This document shows, piece by piece, positions 21,682 through 32,784 of a stretch of DNA of 64,000 bases (the first letter of the stretch is position 1; every line of letters starts with the position of its first letter). A program made the position numbers and the translations under genes. Source of the stretch: Pseudoips prasinana (Eukaryota; Arthropoda; Insecta; Lepidoptera; Nolidae); assembly GCA_951640165.1 (NCBI GenBank), contig OX621249.1:4391001-4455000 (forward strand), in the 5' to 3' direction. The notes under the pieces are model-generated. The model searched no databases and was not told the origin of the DNA. It saw only the letters and a program-made list of their open reading frames with translations.

Positions 21682-22965
21682 ATGCAAAATATTACCTACA
21701 GAAACAAACTAATCAGGTCACAATCACAAAGTAACTTATTGCAATCTAGTCAAGACAAATTAAACACCACTATGCTAGATTCTTCGATAATGAGCATGCA
21801 GAGTGCTACACAAGTTAGCAATCAATTATTTATGGAAGATTTCAGACAGGAAATGAAGGAAATTAAGGAAAAACTTAAAATCGCTGACAAAGAAATAGAT
21901 AATCTTAGTTATGAGAATACCATATTAAAACAAGAAATTCAAGACCAGCAACGTCAAATACAATTGCTGAAAGAAGTTTACTCAACTCCTCAGCACAGAA
22001 AAGGTACCTCGACACCCGTCTCAACAAGAATTTTTAACATGAGATTAAACACTTCCCGTCATTCTCCTCTTCGTCTAGCCACAGGCGTTCTGTCGAAAGG
22101 TATGTCGCAGCCATCCAGCAATCACATAACACAGCAATGTCAGTCAAACAACGATGCACAAATCCATACGGGCAGCCCCAGTCAATGCAGCGAAAAACTA
22201 AGAGGTACGGGGTTTCAACCCCAGGTATCTAAAAGTGAACCGAATGAGCACCGAAGTGGCGGCCACAGAGTGGTTATATTGGGAGATGGTCAGGGACGTG
22301 GCTTGCGTGACGTACTACAGGATCTCCTAGGGTCTGAGTATAGTGTAGTTTCTTATCTGAAGCCAGGTCCGGCATTGAGTGAGGTTCTACAATGCCCCAA
22401 AAACAAAATCAGCAACATGACCAAAAATGACTACGTCATTGTATTAGGCGGATGCAGTGATAAAAATCCCTGTGATATGGATATAAACCTACATCGTTGG
22501 TTAGCATTAACGGCGAATACAAATGTCATCATCTCAGAAGTACCTAAAAACAGATTTTTACAAGAATCTAAACTTAATTATTTACTTAGGTTTATTTGTA
22601 ATAAATATAAAAATGTACTGTACTTGAATATGAACTACAGCAGATCATTACCAAGTGGACGGAACTATGTAGTAAATCTAGCAAGATTACTGTTAAAGGA
22701 AATATTGTGTTTAAATTATCACTTCCAGCTCTCTCAATATGAACAAATAATTCAAAATAAATGTAAAAAGTCATTTCAAAATAAATGTGTCCAGGTTAAC
22801 TTAGACAGTGAAAAACATGTACTAGTTAATGAATTAGACGATAAGGATAAAACAGCTGAAAAAATAACACCTACAAATACTTTTTTCGTGAATAAAAATG
22901 TATATATTATGCACCAAAATATTGCAGGACTCCAGCAAAATCTGACATGCTCACAGTGTGTCTAA
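21682..22965 (+). CDS. E3 coiled coil + SGNH-hydrolase-like domain, fused to the endonuclease start
   Basis: A 427-residue frame starts at ATG 21682. Residues 48-100 form a strongly charged coiled coil (EIKEKLKIADKEIDNLSYEN). A low-complexity polar linker (100-195) follows. Residues 196-345 look like an SGNH/GDSL hydrolase fold: a strand and block I HRVVILGDGQGRGLRDVL, a second strand VVSYLKPGPALSEVL, block III NDYVIVLGGCSDKNP, then VIISEVPKNRFL and YKNVLYLNMN. The nucleophile Ser is Gly (GDG), the block III Asn is Ser (GGCSD) and no block V Asp-x-x-His is visible, so it is probably a binding module, not an enzyme. Esterase-like ORF1 domains are known in CR1-group LINEs. The same frame then enters the endonuclease (NVYIMHQNIAGL, residues 407-418) before a frameshift at about 22940. 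Confidence 0.65.
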   Translation: MQNITYRNKLIRSQSQSNLLQSSQDKLNTTMLDSSIMSMQSATQVSNQLFMEDFRQEMKEIKEKLKIADKEIDNLSYENTILKQEIQDQQRQIQLLKEVYSTPQHRKGTSTPVSTRIFNMRLNTSRHSPLRLATGVLSKGMSQPSSNHITQQCQSNNDAQIHTGSPSQCSEKLRGTGFQPQVSKSEPNEHRSGGHRVVILGDGQGRGLRDVLQDLLGSEYSVVSYLKPGPALSEVLQCPKNKISNMTKNDYVIVLGGCSDKNPCDMDINLHRWLALTANTNVIISEVPKNRFLQESKLNYLLRFICNKYKNVLYLNMNYSRSLPSGRNYVVNLARLLLKEILCLNYHFQLSQYEQIIQNKCKKSFQNKCVQVNLDSEKHVLVNELDDKDKTAEKITPTNTFFVNKNVYIMHQNIAGLQQNLTCSQCV

Positions 22966-23754
22966 ATGAGTTATTAGAAAAAAGTATACAAGTAGACCTA
23001 TTGTGTATTACGGAGCACTTCATGATGGAAGGTTATGAAGTCCATCTGAATATACCTAACTATAGTTTAGCTGCATGCTTTAGTCGCAATAAAAATAAAA
23101 GAGGTGGTGCTTGTATACTCATAAAAAATGGTCATCAGTGGAGAGAAATACAGAAAATAGCCAAACTATCTATACCAGGTATTTTTGAATGTTGCGCTAC
23201 AGAACTTATAAATTATAGAATTGAAATTGTATGTATATATAGAGGACCAAATTCCACTAATTTTGATGAATTTATGAGTAGATTAGAGATGTTATTACGT
23301 GTTCTGTTGAAAAAACCATTTAAAAATGTTGTACTGGCGGGTGATTTTAATATAGATAATATTGAAAAAAAATAAACAGTCTCTAGAATTTGAAAACTTA
23401 TTATTAAATTTTAATTTAAAACTATCTATACGTCAACCTACTCGTTTAAAGAGTAAGACATACATCGACAATTTTGCGCATAATTTTAATGTGTCTCGTA
23501 AAGCTATTGTTCTGGAATTGGCTTTGTCTGACCATACGGCTCAACTACTTAATTGCCCAATTAGCACTGCAAGCACTAGATATCGTTGGCGGACTACTAG
23601 ACGGGACTATAGTAAAGAGAATATGGACAAATTTAAGTCCTACGTCAATAACCTAAAGTTTGCTGATGTCTACGAAGCGAAAGACCCAAACATTGCTTAC
23701 AATGCATTCACAGAAATATTTTCTTTCTTATATACTCAGTGCTTTCCTGAAACT
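22902..23754 (+). pseudogene. E3 AP-like endonuclease
   Basis: Read across two frame changes. IMHQNIAGL (active-site Asn) is in the ORF1 frame. After a shift at about 22940 comes LLCITEHF (Glu), RGGACILIKNG, IVCIYRGP and VVLAGDFNID (Asp/Asn). A second shift sits in an A-run at about 23365; then SKTYIDNF and ELALSDHTAQLL (Asp-His). The segment YVNNLKFADVYEAKDPN (23641-23754) leads toward RT and then stops at the inversion junction. All catalytic residues are present. Confidence 0.85.
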
Positions 23755-23829
23755 ACCGATAGCTGTAAAAATTACTTCACTAAATATCGTATATATTTAG
23801 TGAAGTAATTTTTACAGCTATCGGTAGTT
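23751..23829. repeat. Perfect 36-bp palindrome at the inversion junction
   Basis: Arms 23751-23786 and 23794-23829 are exact reverse complements around a 7-base spacer (TCGTATA). Both arms copy the E3 sequence that encodes TDSCKNYFTKY, once forward and once reversed. Confidence 0.95.
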
Positions 23830-25315
23830 TTGAGATTAAACATAGATCGCAAGCAGTATTTTTGTCTTTAAAAAATGACATCCCTATCTGTTGAGTTACC
23901 CCAGAAGATAACGCCGTATCTAATGACAGATTCGACCAAACCATAGTAGGCCGTTAGTAGCGCTTCTGTATTTAGAGTTCGCGATAATTTGTATAACGCA
24001 TATGCCGCACTGCTTATTCTTTTGGCTAGAGCTTCAATATGCTCTTTCCAATTTAAATGTCTGTCGATTGTTAGACCTAAAAATTTTGTACTGTTAGCTG
24101 TCTGTATTTTATTATTATTATATTCGATGTTAGTGTTAGAGAATAATGATGACCGTTGGCTAAAATGCATTATCAAAGTTTTTTCTATATTAATTTTCAA
24201 ATTATTATTATTGAGCCACGTTATTGCGTCAGTTAATGTATTTCTTATATCCGATTCATAATTATTTTTATTATGGCATGGTATAGTTATCGTACTGTCA
24301 TCTGCAAACAGAGTCATAGGATGTTGAATCGCTTTAGGGAAGTCATTAATATAGACAGTAAAAAGGGTTGGTCCAAGTACACTACCTTGCGGAACTCCAT
24401 GAGGCACGGTACGCTCACATGACGAGAAAAATTCTTCGCGTTTGGTGTCCACGTTTATCCTACTAATTTGCGTTACTTGTTTTCTGTCATGCAGGTACGA
24501 TTGTATTAGATTTAATATATTTCCCCTTATACCATATGCATCAAGTTTATTTAGGAGTATATTATGTTGTACATGGTCGAATGCCTGTGTCATGTCGCAG
24601 AAAATGGCACAGACTGGTGTGTTTTTATCCATATTTGTCATAACATTATGCAAGAAGTCATATATAGCTAAGTGAATTGTTATTTTCTCCCTAAATCGTT
24701 TCTGTTCATCACAGAGTACATGTTTTTTTTTCAAAAAAGTTATTAATTTCCTTATGTATATATGTTTCGATAACTTTTGACATTATTGGTATTAATGATA
24801 TAGGCCTGTAGAATTCCACTAGCTCCCTATCTTGTTTCTTGAACAGTGGCTTTACAATCGATTTTTTTAGCGCCATGGGATATAAACCTACACTTATGCT
24901 TATAATAATAATATGACTTATGGGGCTACTGATTTCATGTGCCACCGACTTAACAATTTTTGTACATATACCATCGTATCCTACACTGTTTGTACTTTTT
25001 AAGGCCATGATGATTTTTAATACATCAGTTGGTAAACTAGGGGCCATGAACATAGAATTTTGAATAACTTTTAAATTTGTTTTTATTCATATCTGACGGT
25101 TTTTGTCTATATTGCCACAATAATTGGCGTTTCCTTTTACTACACACTTTGATACCACGAGAGACCCAACTAGGCCTTCTTCTCACGTTTACAGAGACAA
25201 GAGTTTCAGGAAAGCACTGAGTATATAAGAAAGAAAATATTTCTGTGAATGCATTGTAAGCAATGTTTGGGTCTTTCGCTTCGTAGACATCAGCAAACTT
25301 TAGGTTATTGACGTA
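23794..25315 (-). pseudogene. E3 inverted block: middle and C-half of RT
   Basis: Minus-strand order: 25315-25202 repeats the 114-bp pre-RT segment of 23641-23754; then RRRPSWVSRGIKVCSKRKR; a deletion of roughly 150 codons near 25060; RT fingers (VEFYRPISLIPIMSKVIETY), a frameshift in a T-run at about 24725, motif A CAIFCDMTQAFDHV, motif B VPHGVPQGSVLGPTLF, and catalytic FADDSTI. The last 677 bp (24470-23794) duplicate 25316-25992. One T-for-A change near 23870 creates a TAA after DRDVIF that the plus copy lacks. Confidence 0.9.
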
Positions 25316-26320
25316 CAAATTAGTAGGATAAACGTGGACACCAAACGCGAAGAATTTTTCTCGTCATGTGAGCGTACCGTGCCTCATGGAGTTCCGCAAG
25401 GTAGTGTACTTGGACCAACCCTTTTTACTGTCTATATTAATGACTTCCCTAAAGCGATTCAACATCCTATGACTCTGTTTGCAGATGACAGTACGATAAC
25501 TATACCATGCCATAATAAAAATAATTATGAATCGGATATAAGAAATACATTAACTGACGCAATAACGTGGCTCAATAATAATAATTTGAAAATTAATATA
25601 GAAAAAACTTTGATAATGCATTTTAGCCAACGGTCATCATTATTCTCTAACACTAACATCGAATATAATAATAATAAAATACAGACAGCTAACAGTACAA
25701 AATTTTTAGGTCTAACAATCGACAGACATTTAAATTGGAAAGAGCATATTGAAGCTCTAGCCAAAAGAATAAGCAGTGCGGCATATGCGTTATACAAATT
25801 ATCGCGAACTCTAAATACAGAAGCGCTACTAACGGCCTACTATGGTTTGGTCGAATCTGTCATTAGATACGGCGTTATCTTCTGGGGTAACTCAACAGAT
25901 AGGGATGTCATTTTTAAAAGACAAAAATACTGCTTGCGATCTATGTTTAATCTCAAAACTACCGATAGCTGTAAAAATTACTTCACTAAATATCGTATAT
26001 TAACATTACCTTCACTATATATATTAGAAATAATAATGTTCGTAAAATCAAATACACATTTGTTTCCTCGTAGGGCAGACCGATTTCCAAGAAATAGACG
26101 TGATGATAGTCAACTATGTTTACATACATCAAAAACTGCACTTATGCGCAAGAGTGTTTTTTGCATGGCACCATTTATCTTTAATAAATTGCCCAAAAGT
26201 TGGAAAGAACAAACTATTCTTAAACTTAAACAAACAATGAAATTGTTTTTGGCACGGAAAGCCTATTACAGTATTACGGAATTTTTAAATGACCCCGTGA
26301 TTAAAAAAATAAATAAGTAG
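25316..26320 (+). pseudogene. E3 RT C-half and ORF2 C-terminus
   Basis: The open frame runs to the natural TAG at 26320. It has motif B VPHGVPQGSVLGPTLF, catalytic FADDS, the thumb FLGLTIDRHLNWKEHI, and the tail MFVKSNTHLFPRRADR then LARKAYYSITEFLND, homologous to the E1 and E2 C-termini. It begins abruptly at 25316 where the inverted block ends, so fingers and motif A are absent on this strand. 26321-26684 is the 3' UTR. Confidence 0.9.
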
Positions 26321-26954
26321 GTATAAGAATTAACACTGTCGTTATTAAGGCTGTTGTAATATGCCTATATGATTAAGATTATTATAATTGAATGTTATTA
26401 AATATATTTAAAATCATACATATATTCATTGTAATAATTAATTTGGATTATAATAATAATAAAAAATAATAATTTGATAATTTAAATATGATATTGAATT
26501 GCTGATATTTAATGACATGTATTTAGTAATAATTGTAATTCCCAAGATATTTGCACGCCATGGAAAATGGCAGACATGTCATGAGTCACTTTTATTTTAA
26601 GATCTTGCATGCATGTATTTTTTTTATATTCTGTATGCATACACATGTTTAAGCAAATAAAATTTCTTATTCTTATTCTTATTCAGCCAGTTTGAACACC
26701 CCCACTTTAGAGTGGAATAAAGGTTATAGTAACAGTGGTGACTGGAGCGAATGGAAAGGTGTATTAAGCTATGTATATGAATACTTTGAAAACAATTAAA
26801 AGTAATATAAGGTTCTAGTCCTGTTTTTTCTTCAAAGGACAAAACTAAAAGGCATGCCTCGTATTACTAAGTAAATCGATAGTCACCCTCACGAATTCCG
26901 CCTATGAACAATTAAAAATATCCACTCTGTTTGAGGCGCTGTTTATTATTGGAC

Positions 26955-27080
26955 CGATGATCTTGGTAGGGTCTCTGGAAGTCGCTGGATGCGGGTAGCG
27001 TAACACCGGCAATTGTGAAGATCTTTGGGGGAGGCCCTTGTTCAGTAGAGGGCGTCTTTCAACTGACATGATGATTTTCA
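26955..27080 (+). mobile_element. RTE-type LINE 3' end fragment
   Basis: ACCGATGATCTTGGTAGGGT, then GATCTTTGGGGGAGGCC and CTGACATGATGA: the RTE C-terminus (DDLGRV, LWRSLGEA-like, decayed) and the start of the ATG tail. Confidence 0.65.
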
Positions 27081-27099
27081 GCAAGCCGTTAGAAAGTGT

Positions 27100-27412
27100 T
27101 ATTTTCTATACCACACGTATCTAACTTTGTATTAATATAGACAGAACCATTCAGACAATATGTAGAAAAATATAAATTTCAATAATTAAACCTAAACATA
27201 ATCTCCTTGACAATAACTTAATACAAGCTAGCTAAATTTCACTATCATTATAAAATAAATTGTATAAATGTGTTAAAATTCCTAGTACCTGCATATCTGT
27301 AATTAGAAATAATAACTCTATTACTACAAACATGTTCTGACTATTTACAAGCGCTTTTTTAAAGTCTACGTGAGTAAAAACCTTTTTTATTTATTTTATT
27401 TTATTAAAGGAT
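27100..27412 (+). repeat. Repeat family B2 (3' conserved), copy 1
   Basis: It has AGACAGAACCATTCAGACAA, CTTGACAATAACTTAATAC and the hallmark end ACATGTTCTGACTATTTACA, AGCGCTTTTTTAAAGTCTAC, GTGAGTAAAAACC, then T/A-rich ATTTT repeats. Nine copies in the window share this 3' end with different 5' truncations, as expected for target-primed insertions. Confidence 0.65.
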
Positions 27413-28884
27413 TTAACGGATATTTATACAACTACACGACAACAGACGCTAGAAAATAATGAAGCAACAAGTGAACAGGTGCTTTTGCAACGTTTAATAC
27501 AATTTATAAACTTTGTACATTCCAGTTTTTTCCATTATCTTTCTGTTGAACATTGTCTTTACAATAAAGATGAAATGTGTTTCGAAACTTTGTATGAAAT
27601 TGTTGAAACGTAGGAAACATGAGGAAGAAGGTTAAATATTCAGGGGTAGGATGGAATTTTTATTATTATAGATATTGCTTGCTAGTTTGATGACCATGTA
27701 AACAAACATACGACCCACCTAATAGTAAGCGGCTGCCATTAATGTATTTAATTGTATAGTGTGTAGTTACCCTATTATAAGAGTTGTTGAAGCGTCTGAC
27801 ATGGTTTTTTTTTGTATCCCCCACACTTACTGAAATGACTACGATGAAAACGATCGACAAGACTTAATTGATCTCTTATGCGTTGCGGACTTCTTCCAAA
27901 AAAACTTTACTTGCTCACGAAAATCACTATTCACTGCTTCTAGCAAACGCAATATAAATATTGTTTATTAGCCACCGTGTTACCATATTGTCCCGCGGTT
28001 TAAGCCACGTTAATCTTTATAAATAATAGCCTATATATATATATAGGCTATAATTTTGTTATTCCGGTATATAAGCTATATTACTACAAAGTTTCATCAA
28101 GATTACTCGAAAATTTTGAAGTTGCATACATACATACTATGTATAATATTTTATAATTCCGCAAATGTTCGAAAATATTTGCCATTAAGTGTACACGGAG
28201 GAATTTCTTTGAAAATAAATATCATTAAATAAGCTTAATAAGTACGTTACACGACCGTTTATTATTTTCGAACTCTCTACGTGTACCAAGGAGATATTTT
28301 TAAAATGAAACAAGAAAACTATTCAAATATATTAAGTATTTGCTTGGTTTTAAGGGCCTTATGCTCTTAAATCCAAACAAAAACTTAGCCACCGATTCAA
28401 AGTATTTACTTTCCCAGAGGAGATATTCAGAGGCCTCATTAATTTGACGATGATGATGATGATGTATGATGTATGAAACTTACGCAAATTGCTACGTTGA
28501 AAGCTATCATCATATCTTTATATGATATTTATTTATTAACAAAATATCATTTAGTACACTAAACAATTGACATTGGTTCCTGCTTTTACATAGTAGTTTT
28601 TTTTCGTGTATGTCATTGTACAAAAATTTAACTGTCTACGTTATCTCAACGCCTTCTCTAATAAGTAGCATAACTGTGCAATATCATTGTATATTAAAAA
28701 GTTCTTCGGATACATATAGTAGAAATAAATAAAATAAAAAATATTCTTTATTTTAGTTGAGTTTAAAATCAATGACGCGGATAGAAATGACGTCGTTGAG
28801 CAGTTCCTGTTTATCTCTGTCCAGTACAGTTAATTCTTTTTAAACGGTTTTATTTAGCTTACCCCGTTTGTTTTATTCTTAAAG
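27413..28884. other. Mostly unassigned; decayed Helitron 3' end at 27990-28135
   Basis: 27990-28135 resembles the minus-strand Helitron end (CCCGCGGTTTAAGCCACGTT) but lacks CTAG. I see no gene or RNA in the rest. Confidence 0.4.
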
Positions 28885-29158
28885 CTAAAAAATAATAAAA
28901 TAGATACATTATAAAAATATTCATAGACTAGACTAAAATAAAACCGTGGGGCACGTCAATTGTCTACAATTATCGATTAAAATGTGCGATAGAAAAATCG
29001 TTTAATTCGTCGTTAGGCAGTTGGCCCAAACGGTGAGTAAATTACTTCCTATTTTCTTGGTCATTGAAGACAATTAACGTGCCCCACGGTTTTATTTTAG
29101 TCTAGTCTATGCATATTTTTATAATGCCCACGACTGTATCTATTTTATTATTTTTTAG
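28885..29158. repeat. Fold-back repeat, arms of about 80-90 bp
   Basis: 28885-28965 (CTAAAAAATAATAAAATAGA and CGTGGGGCACG) is the reverse complement of 29158-29068 except for a 10-base insertion (AGTCGTGGGC) and a few substitutions. The loop is about 102 bases. It has no coding capacity. Confidence 0.85.
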
Positions 29159-29975
29159 TTTTTGGTACATATGTTAAATATTACATGGTATGTTTAACAT
29201 AAAACCGTTTAACTTAAAAAGTTTTTTTACCAATTTTATTCTTTCTGGGGCTTTCAACTTTTAACCGAGCATTAACTCATTGAGTCAGAGGATCCCCTTT
29301 GCGTGAATTTTGAGTCAGGGCGGTTACTGACGTGGAAATGCATGAGTAAGTAAATTTGTAGGGACGTTTTGTGCAACCGTCGCTATACGTTGATGAAGAC
29401 GCGCGCTGTTTATCCATATTAAGGATCGGAGGAGGCATTTCATCGAAAGGAAATTAAGGGTCATGGACGGTGATATTGGTCGCGGAACCAAATTATATGC
29501 AGTGTCATGAGAGTTTCTTATAACCTCAACTTGTTCTAGGTAAGTTATAATATCATCACCCGCATCGTTTAAGATGTTCCTGAGACAATGGTTCTTACGG
29601 AAAAGGGCTATTGGGGTGCAGTTAGCTGCCGACCACCAAGGGACTTAGACGATAAACCAGCTTTTTTAATTCAACCAAAGCACTTAGTGGTAAGGTGTCA
29701 TTGGAAACGTGGCACGGTGACGTATGGTATACCAATGGTGAAGCGATTGCAGTGTCTATAGAAACCTAGTGGCGGCGTGTGCGGACACATAACTTGCCTA
29801 TGTCACAATGGGCCGAGTGAAAGTCATGTAAATTCTTGAATTCGGTCACTTTAAGGCGCGAATTCAGGAAGCAGCCGTTCATTACACTACCTTGTCACCG
29901 TCAATGTTGATCATGATTGACAAAATTGCGAAACAGAAAAGAAAAATAGAGGAAGAGGGATAAAGTTTAGTTATG
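29159..29975. other. Unassigned, moderately GC stretch
   Basis: It is more complex than the surrounding AT-rich DNA but has no long frame and no repeat partner in this window. Confidence 0.4.
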
Positions 29976-30290
29976 TAATAATAATAATTTATTTCAGAAT
30001 AAATTCCATATATGTTAGTTACATGACAACTTATAAACTAGTGTTAGTAAAAAAATAAATAAATAAATAAATGAATTTGTAGCTGCGTGAGCATCGTGGT
30101 AGAGCCCGCCGACACTGGGAAATGTCTACTTGACTGCGTGCAGTCGTATCCACCTTCCCAAGATCGGAGAGTCCCACCTATCGACCAAAGTTTTAAGAAT
30201 GCTGTTGGGGCTGGCGCGCATACGACGTAGCAGAGATGCGGACCTTTTGCGTATGATGGCCGAAAAACTATCAACTATCAACTAATGGTG
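29976..30290 (-). pseudogene. LINE RT C-terminus, family H copy 2, with 3' UTR
   Basis: The minus strand reads AIIRKRSASLLRRMRASPNS, ILKTLVDRWDSP and RWIRLHAVK then TAG, followed by a 3' UTR and an ATTATTATTA tail. It matches the C-terminal part of the copies at 1.9 and 52.1 kb; 5' truncated. Confidence 0.7.
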
Positions 30291-30389
30291 TCATAAATTT
30301 CTTAATAGTTCCTTGCATTATGTCAATTTTAACCAGACATGATGTAGTAAATTATATCTTAAACTGAAAATTTCCATAAATAAATCCTA

Positions 30390-30612
30390 TATATAAGCTT
30401 AACAATAACTTAATATAAGCTAGATAAGTAAATTATAATAATCATAAAATTATAAATGCCTTCATACAATCAGTGTACCTAAATATCTATATGTACCTAG
30501 AAATAATTATGTATAGTTAACTATATTACTACGAACATGTTCTGACTATTTACAAGCGCTTTTTCAAAGTCTACGTGAATAAAACCATTTTTATTTCTTT
30601 TTTTTAAACTAG
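30390..30612 (+). repeat. Repeat family B2, copy 2
   Basis: It shares TTAACAATAACTTAATATAA and the ACATGTTCTGACTATTTACA, AGCGCTTTTTCAAAGTCTAC end; 5' truncated. Confidence 0.65.
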
Positions 30613-30630
30613 GTCGCAGTTAATTGAACC

Positions 30631-30893
30631 GGTCACCGTAGCCTAGTTGGTAGTGCTCCTGCCTACGAAGCTGGTGGTCCTCGGTTCGAATCCCGGTAAG
30701 TGCAAATACTTGTGTGATGAGTACGAATATTTGTTTCTGAGTCATGGATGTTTTCTATGTATTTAAGTATTTATCTATCTATATAAGTATGTATATCGTC
30801 ACCTGGTACCCATAGTACAAGCTTTGCTTAGTATGGGGCTAGGATGATCTGTGTGACTTTGTCCCTAGATATTATTATTATTATATACATAAA
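30631..30893 (+). mobile_element. SINE family A, full-length copy
   Basis: Box A GTAGCCTAGTTGG and box B GGTTCGAATCC, full body, and a tail of ATTATTATTATTA after TGTCCCTAGAT. It is among the best preserved copies here. Confidence 0.85.
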
Positions 30894-31162
30894 AAAATTG
30901 ATCATATATAAATACATATTTACCACCTGGTCCGAATAATGTAAATTTCTGTATTTACCGGTCGGTCTCGCATAAAATATGTTGGAAATCCAACTGTGCA
31001 CACACAGCAGTTCTGACGGCACGTCTGTATCCGATCGGACCTTTGAATCTGCCGACTATTCTTCATTTTATACCGTCTTTACTAGGACACTGTTCGGATA
31101 GTTATTGTTGTTTGAATTCTATGATATTATAAATTACAATCAACAATACAAATCGATAACGA

Positions 31163-31278
31163 TGGTGTGGCTCGGCAGCGTCGTTTCCGTGAAGCTCGGG
31201 TTTCGGTATCCCTCACATGGTCTTGATATTTTTCAGGCACTTCGTGATTCACGGAGACGACGCTGCCGAGCCACACCA
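31163..31278. repeat. 31-bp inverted repeat
   Basis: Arms 31163-31193 and 31248-31278 (TGGTGTGGCTCGGCAGCGTC outward) match with one mismatch around a 54-base loop. The arms are GC-rich in AT-rich DNA. Confidence 0.9.
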
Positions 31279-31487
31279 GTCGACCCGTGGCCACGGCTGG
31301 TGCAATCCATGCCGAAACGTCTGGTAACCAAGGTAATGATTTGCCTTAAATGGTAAAAAAAATCATAAACATTAAAAACATTAATACAGATCGACTTATA
31401 ATTACTTATGAATCACACGCAAAATGAAAGCCTGATATTATATGGTTACCTTTTAACGTGTTTTTTTAATAATGTTTACCAGTTATT

Positions 31488-31712
31488 TGGTAGTCTAGTG
31501 ACCATGACTGCTAAACCTGAGGTCGTGGGTTCGATCCCCACCAGGACAAGTCTTTCTGCGATGAGCACGATTAATTTTTTGTGTCTGGGCGTAATTTATC
31601 TATATTATGTATGTATTTAGAAATATGTAAGTATGCTTATGAGTTGTCTGGTTACCTTGGTACAGGCTCTGTCTAGTTCGGGATCAGATGGCAAATTTTA
31701 AGTTGTCCAAAG
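31488..31712 (+). mobile_element. SINE family B, diverged copy
   Basis: The head has GTCGTGGGTTCGATCCCCAC (box B) and the body ends GGTACAGGCTCTGTCTAGTT, GGGATCAGATGG, TGTCCAAAGATAT. Confidence 0.65.
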
Positions 31713-31719
31713 ATATATT

Positions 31720-32780
31720 TTTTTTTATTAATTTTGTTTATTTACGAGCAGTATTAACATATAAATTCGTGTAATACAGTTTAGGTTAGCTTATTATTTA
31801 AAGTTTTTAATTAATCCAAGGCGTTTTTGCCTCTAAGTAGTTGTAACACCACAATTTTAGTCATACATTTCTTCTTTCGTGTACTGTTAGGTACCAAACT
31901 AAATAAATAAGTAAATAAATGTGAGCCGTCACTGGACGCCTGGCAGATGTGAAACATCGACATTATTTTCTAAAAGTAATATGCAGAAAAGAACATATTG
32001 TCATAGGAACTAAATATGTCATAATGATAAAATAAAAAGTCGATTGCGCATGCGTCACGGCATGCGTCGCCACGCCAGAAATCTGTTTAACGTGCGGCTA
32101 TAGATGTTTCACATCAAAACGTCTGTGCCAAAGACAATTACATCGTCAACATAAACAAAAATGTTCGTACAAAAATGTTCATAAAATGAAAACTACTGGG
32201 CCAAATATGTAAAATTTTCATGGAACCAAATGGCAACTATTCCGCATCAAACTAAATAAAAATCACGTAAATCGGTGTACATACATAAAAAAATATCAGT
32301 GAACTGGATGACTTGAGAACGTCTTTCTTTTGAAGTCGGTTAACAATAAGCAACAACAGACTAAATCAAGTTCTATAGCGGCTTAACAGACATCTTCAAA
32401 ATTAATTAATCAATTTAAGTTGCTCTATCTCTTTTCAGTTACTAATATCGTCTGAGTTTTCAGTTTCTATAATCTGCTTTTCATCTTCTAACAATATTTA
32501 AGTACCTACAGACTAACATAATTTTTTACTTAGGGTAGCAAATTACAACCAGCTTTAATCCGATTGTGGGGTATTGGATTACAGGAATATAAAAAAAATA
32601 TTTTTATAACGCTTAATATTTTAAAGAAAAAGGAATATCATTTCTTTTGTCTTCTCTTAATGCCGATTTGGACGGCTGTAAAGATTTCTAGTACTTAGTA
32701 TAATACTTGCCATGCTTGGTTATTACGTGGAAAAAAATTAAATACATTTATAATATTAACAAACACTCGTAGTAGCTAAT
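31720..32780. other. Unassigned AT-rich stretch
   Basis: No gene, RNA or repeat boundary is recognised. Confidence 0.4.
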
Positions 32781-32784
32781 GTGA

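Larger units (their letters stand above)
20985..26684 (+). mobile_element. CR1-like LINE E3 with an inverted central block
   Basis: Order: 5' region, SGNH-like ORF running into endonuclease (21682-23754), an inverted block holding the middle RT (23794-25315), then plus-strand RT C-half to the stop (25316-26320) and a 3' UTR ending AAATAAAATTTC and TTCTTATT repeats near 26684. Total span is about 5.7 kb. The 5' boundary is a guess from the end of the SINE/RTE debris at about 20985. Two frameshifts lie in the endonuclease part and one substitution stop in the inverted copy; otherwise it is well preserved. Confidence 0.75.

Noticed and set aside
28436..28475. CRISPR-like or satellite array of GATGATGAT
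   Set aside because: A simple trinucleotide run typical of RTE tails; no spaced repeats are present anywhere in the window.
31105..31356. 83-codon plus frame
   Set aside because: It is produced by the arms of the inverted repeat; the protein has no recognisable family.
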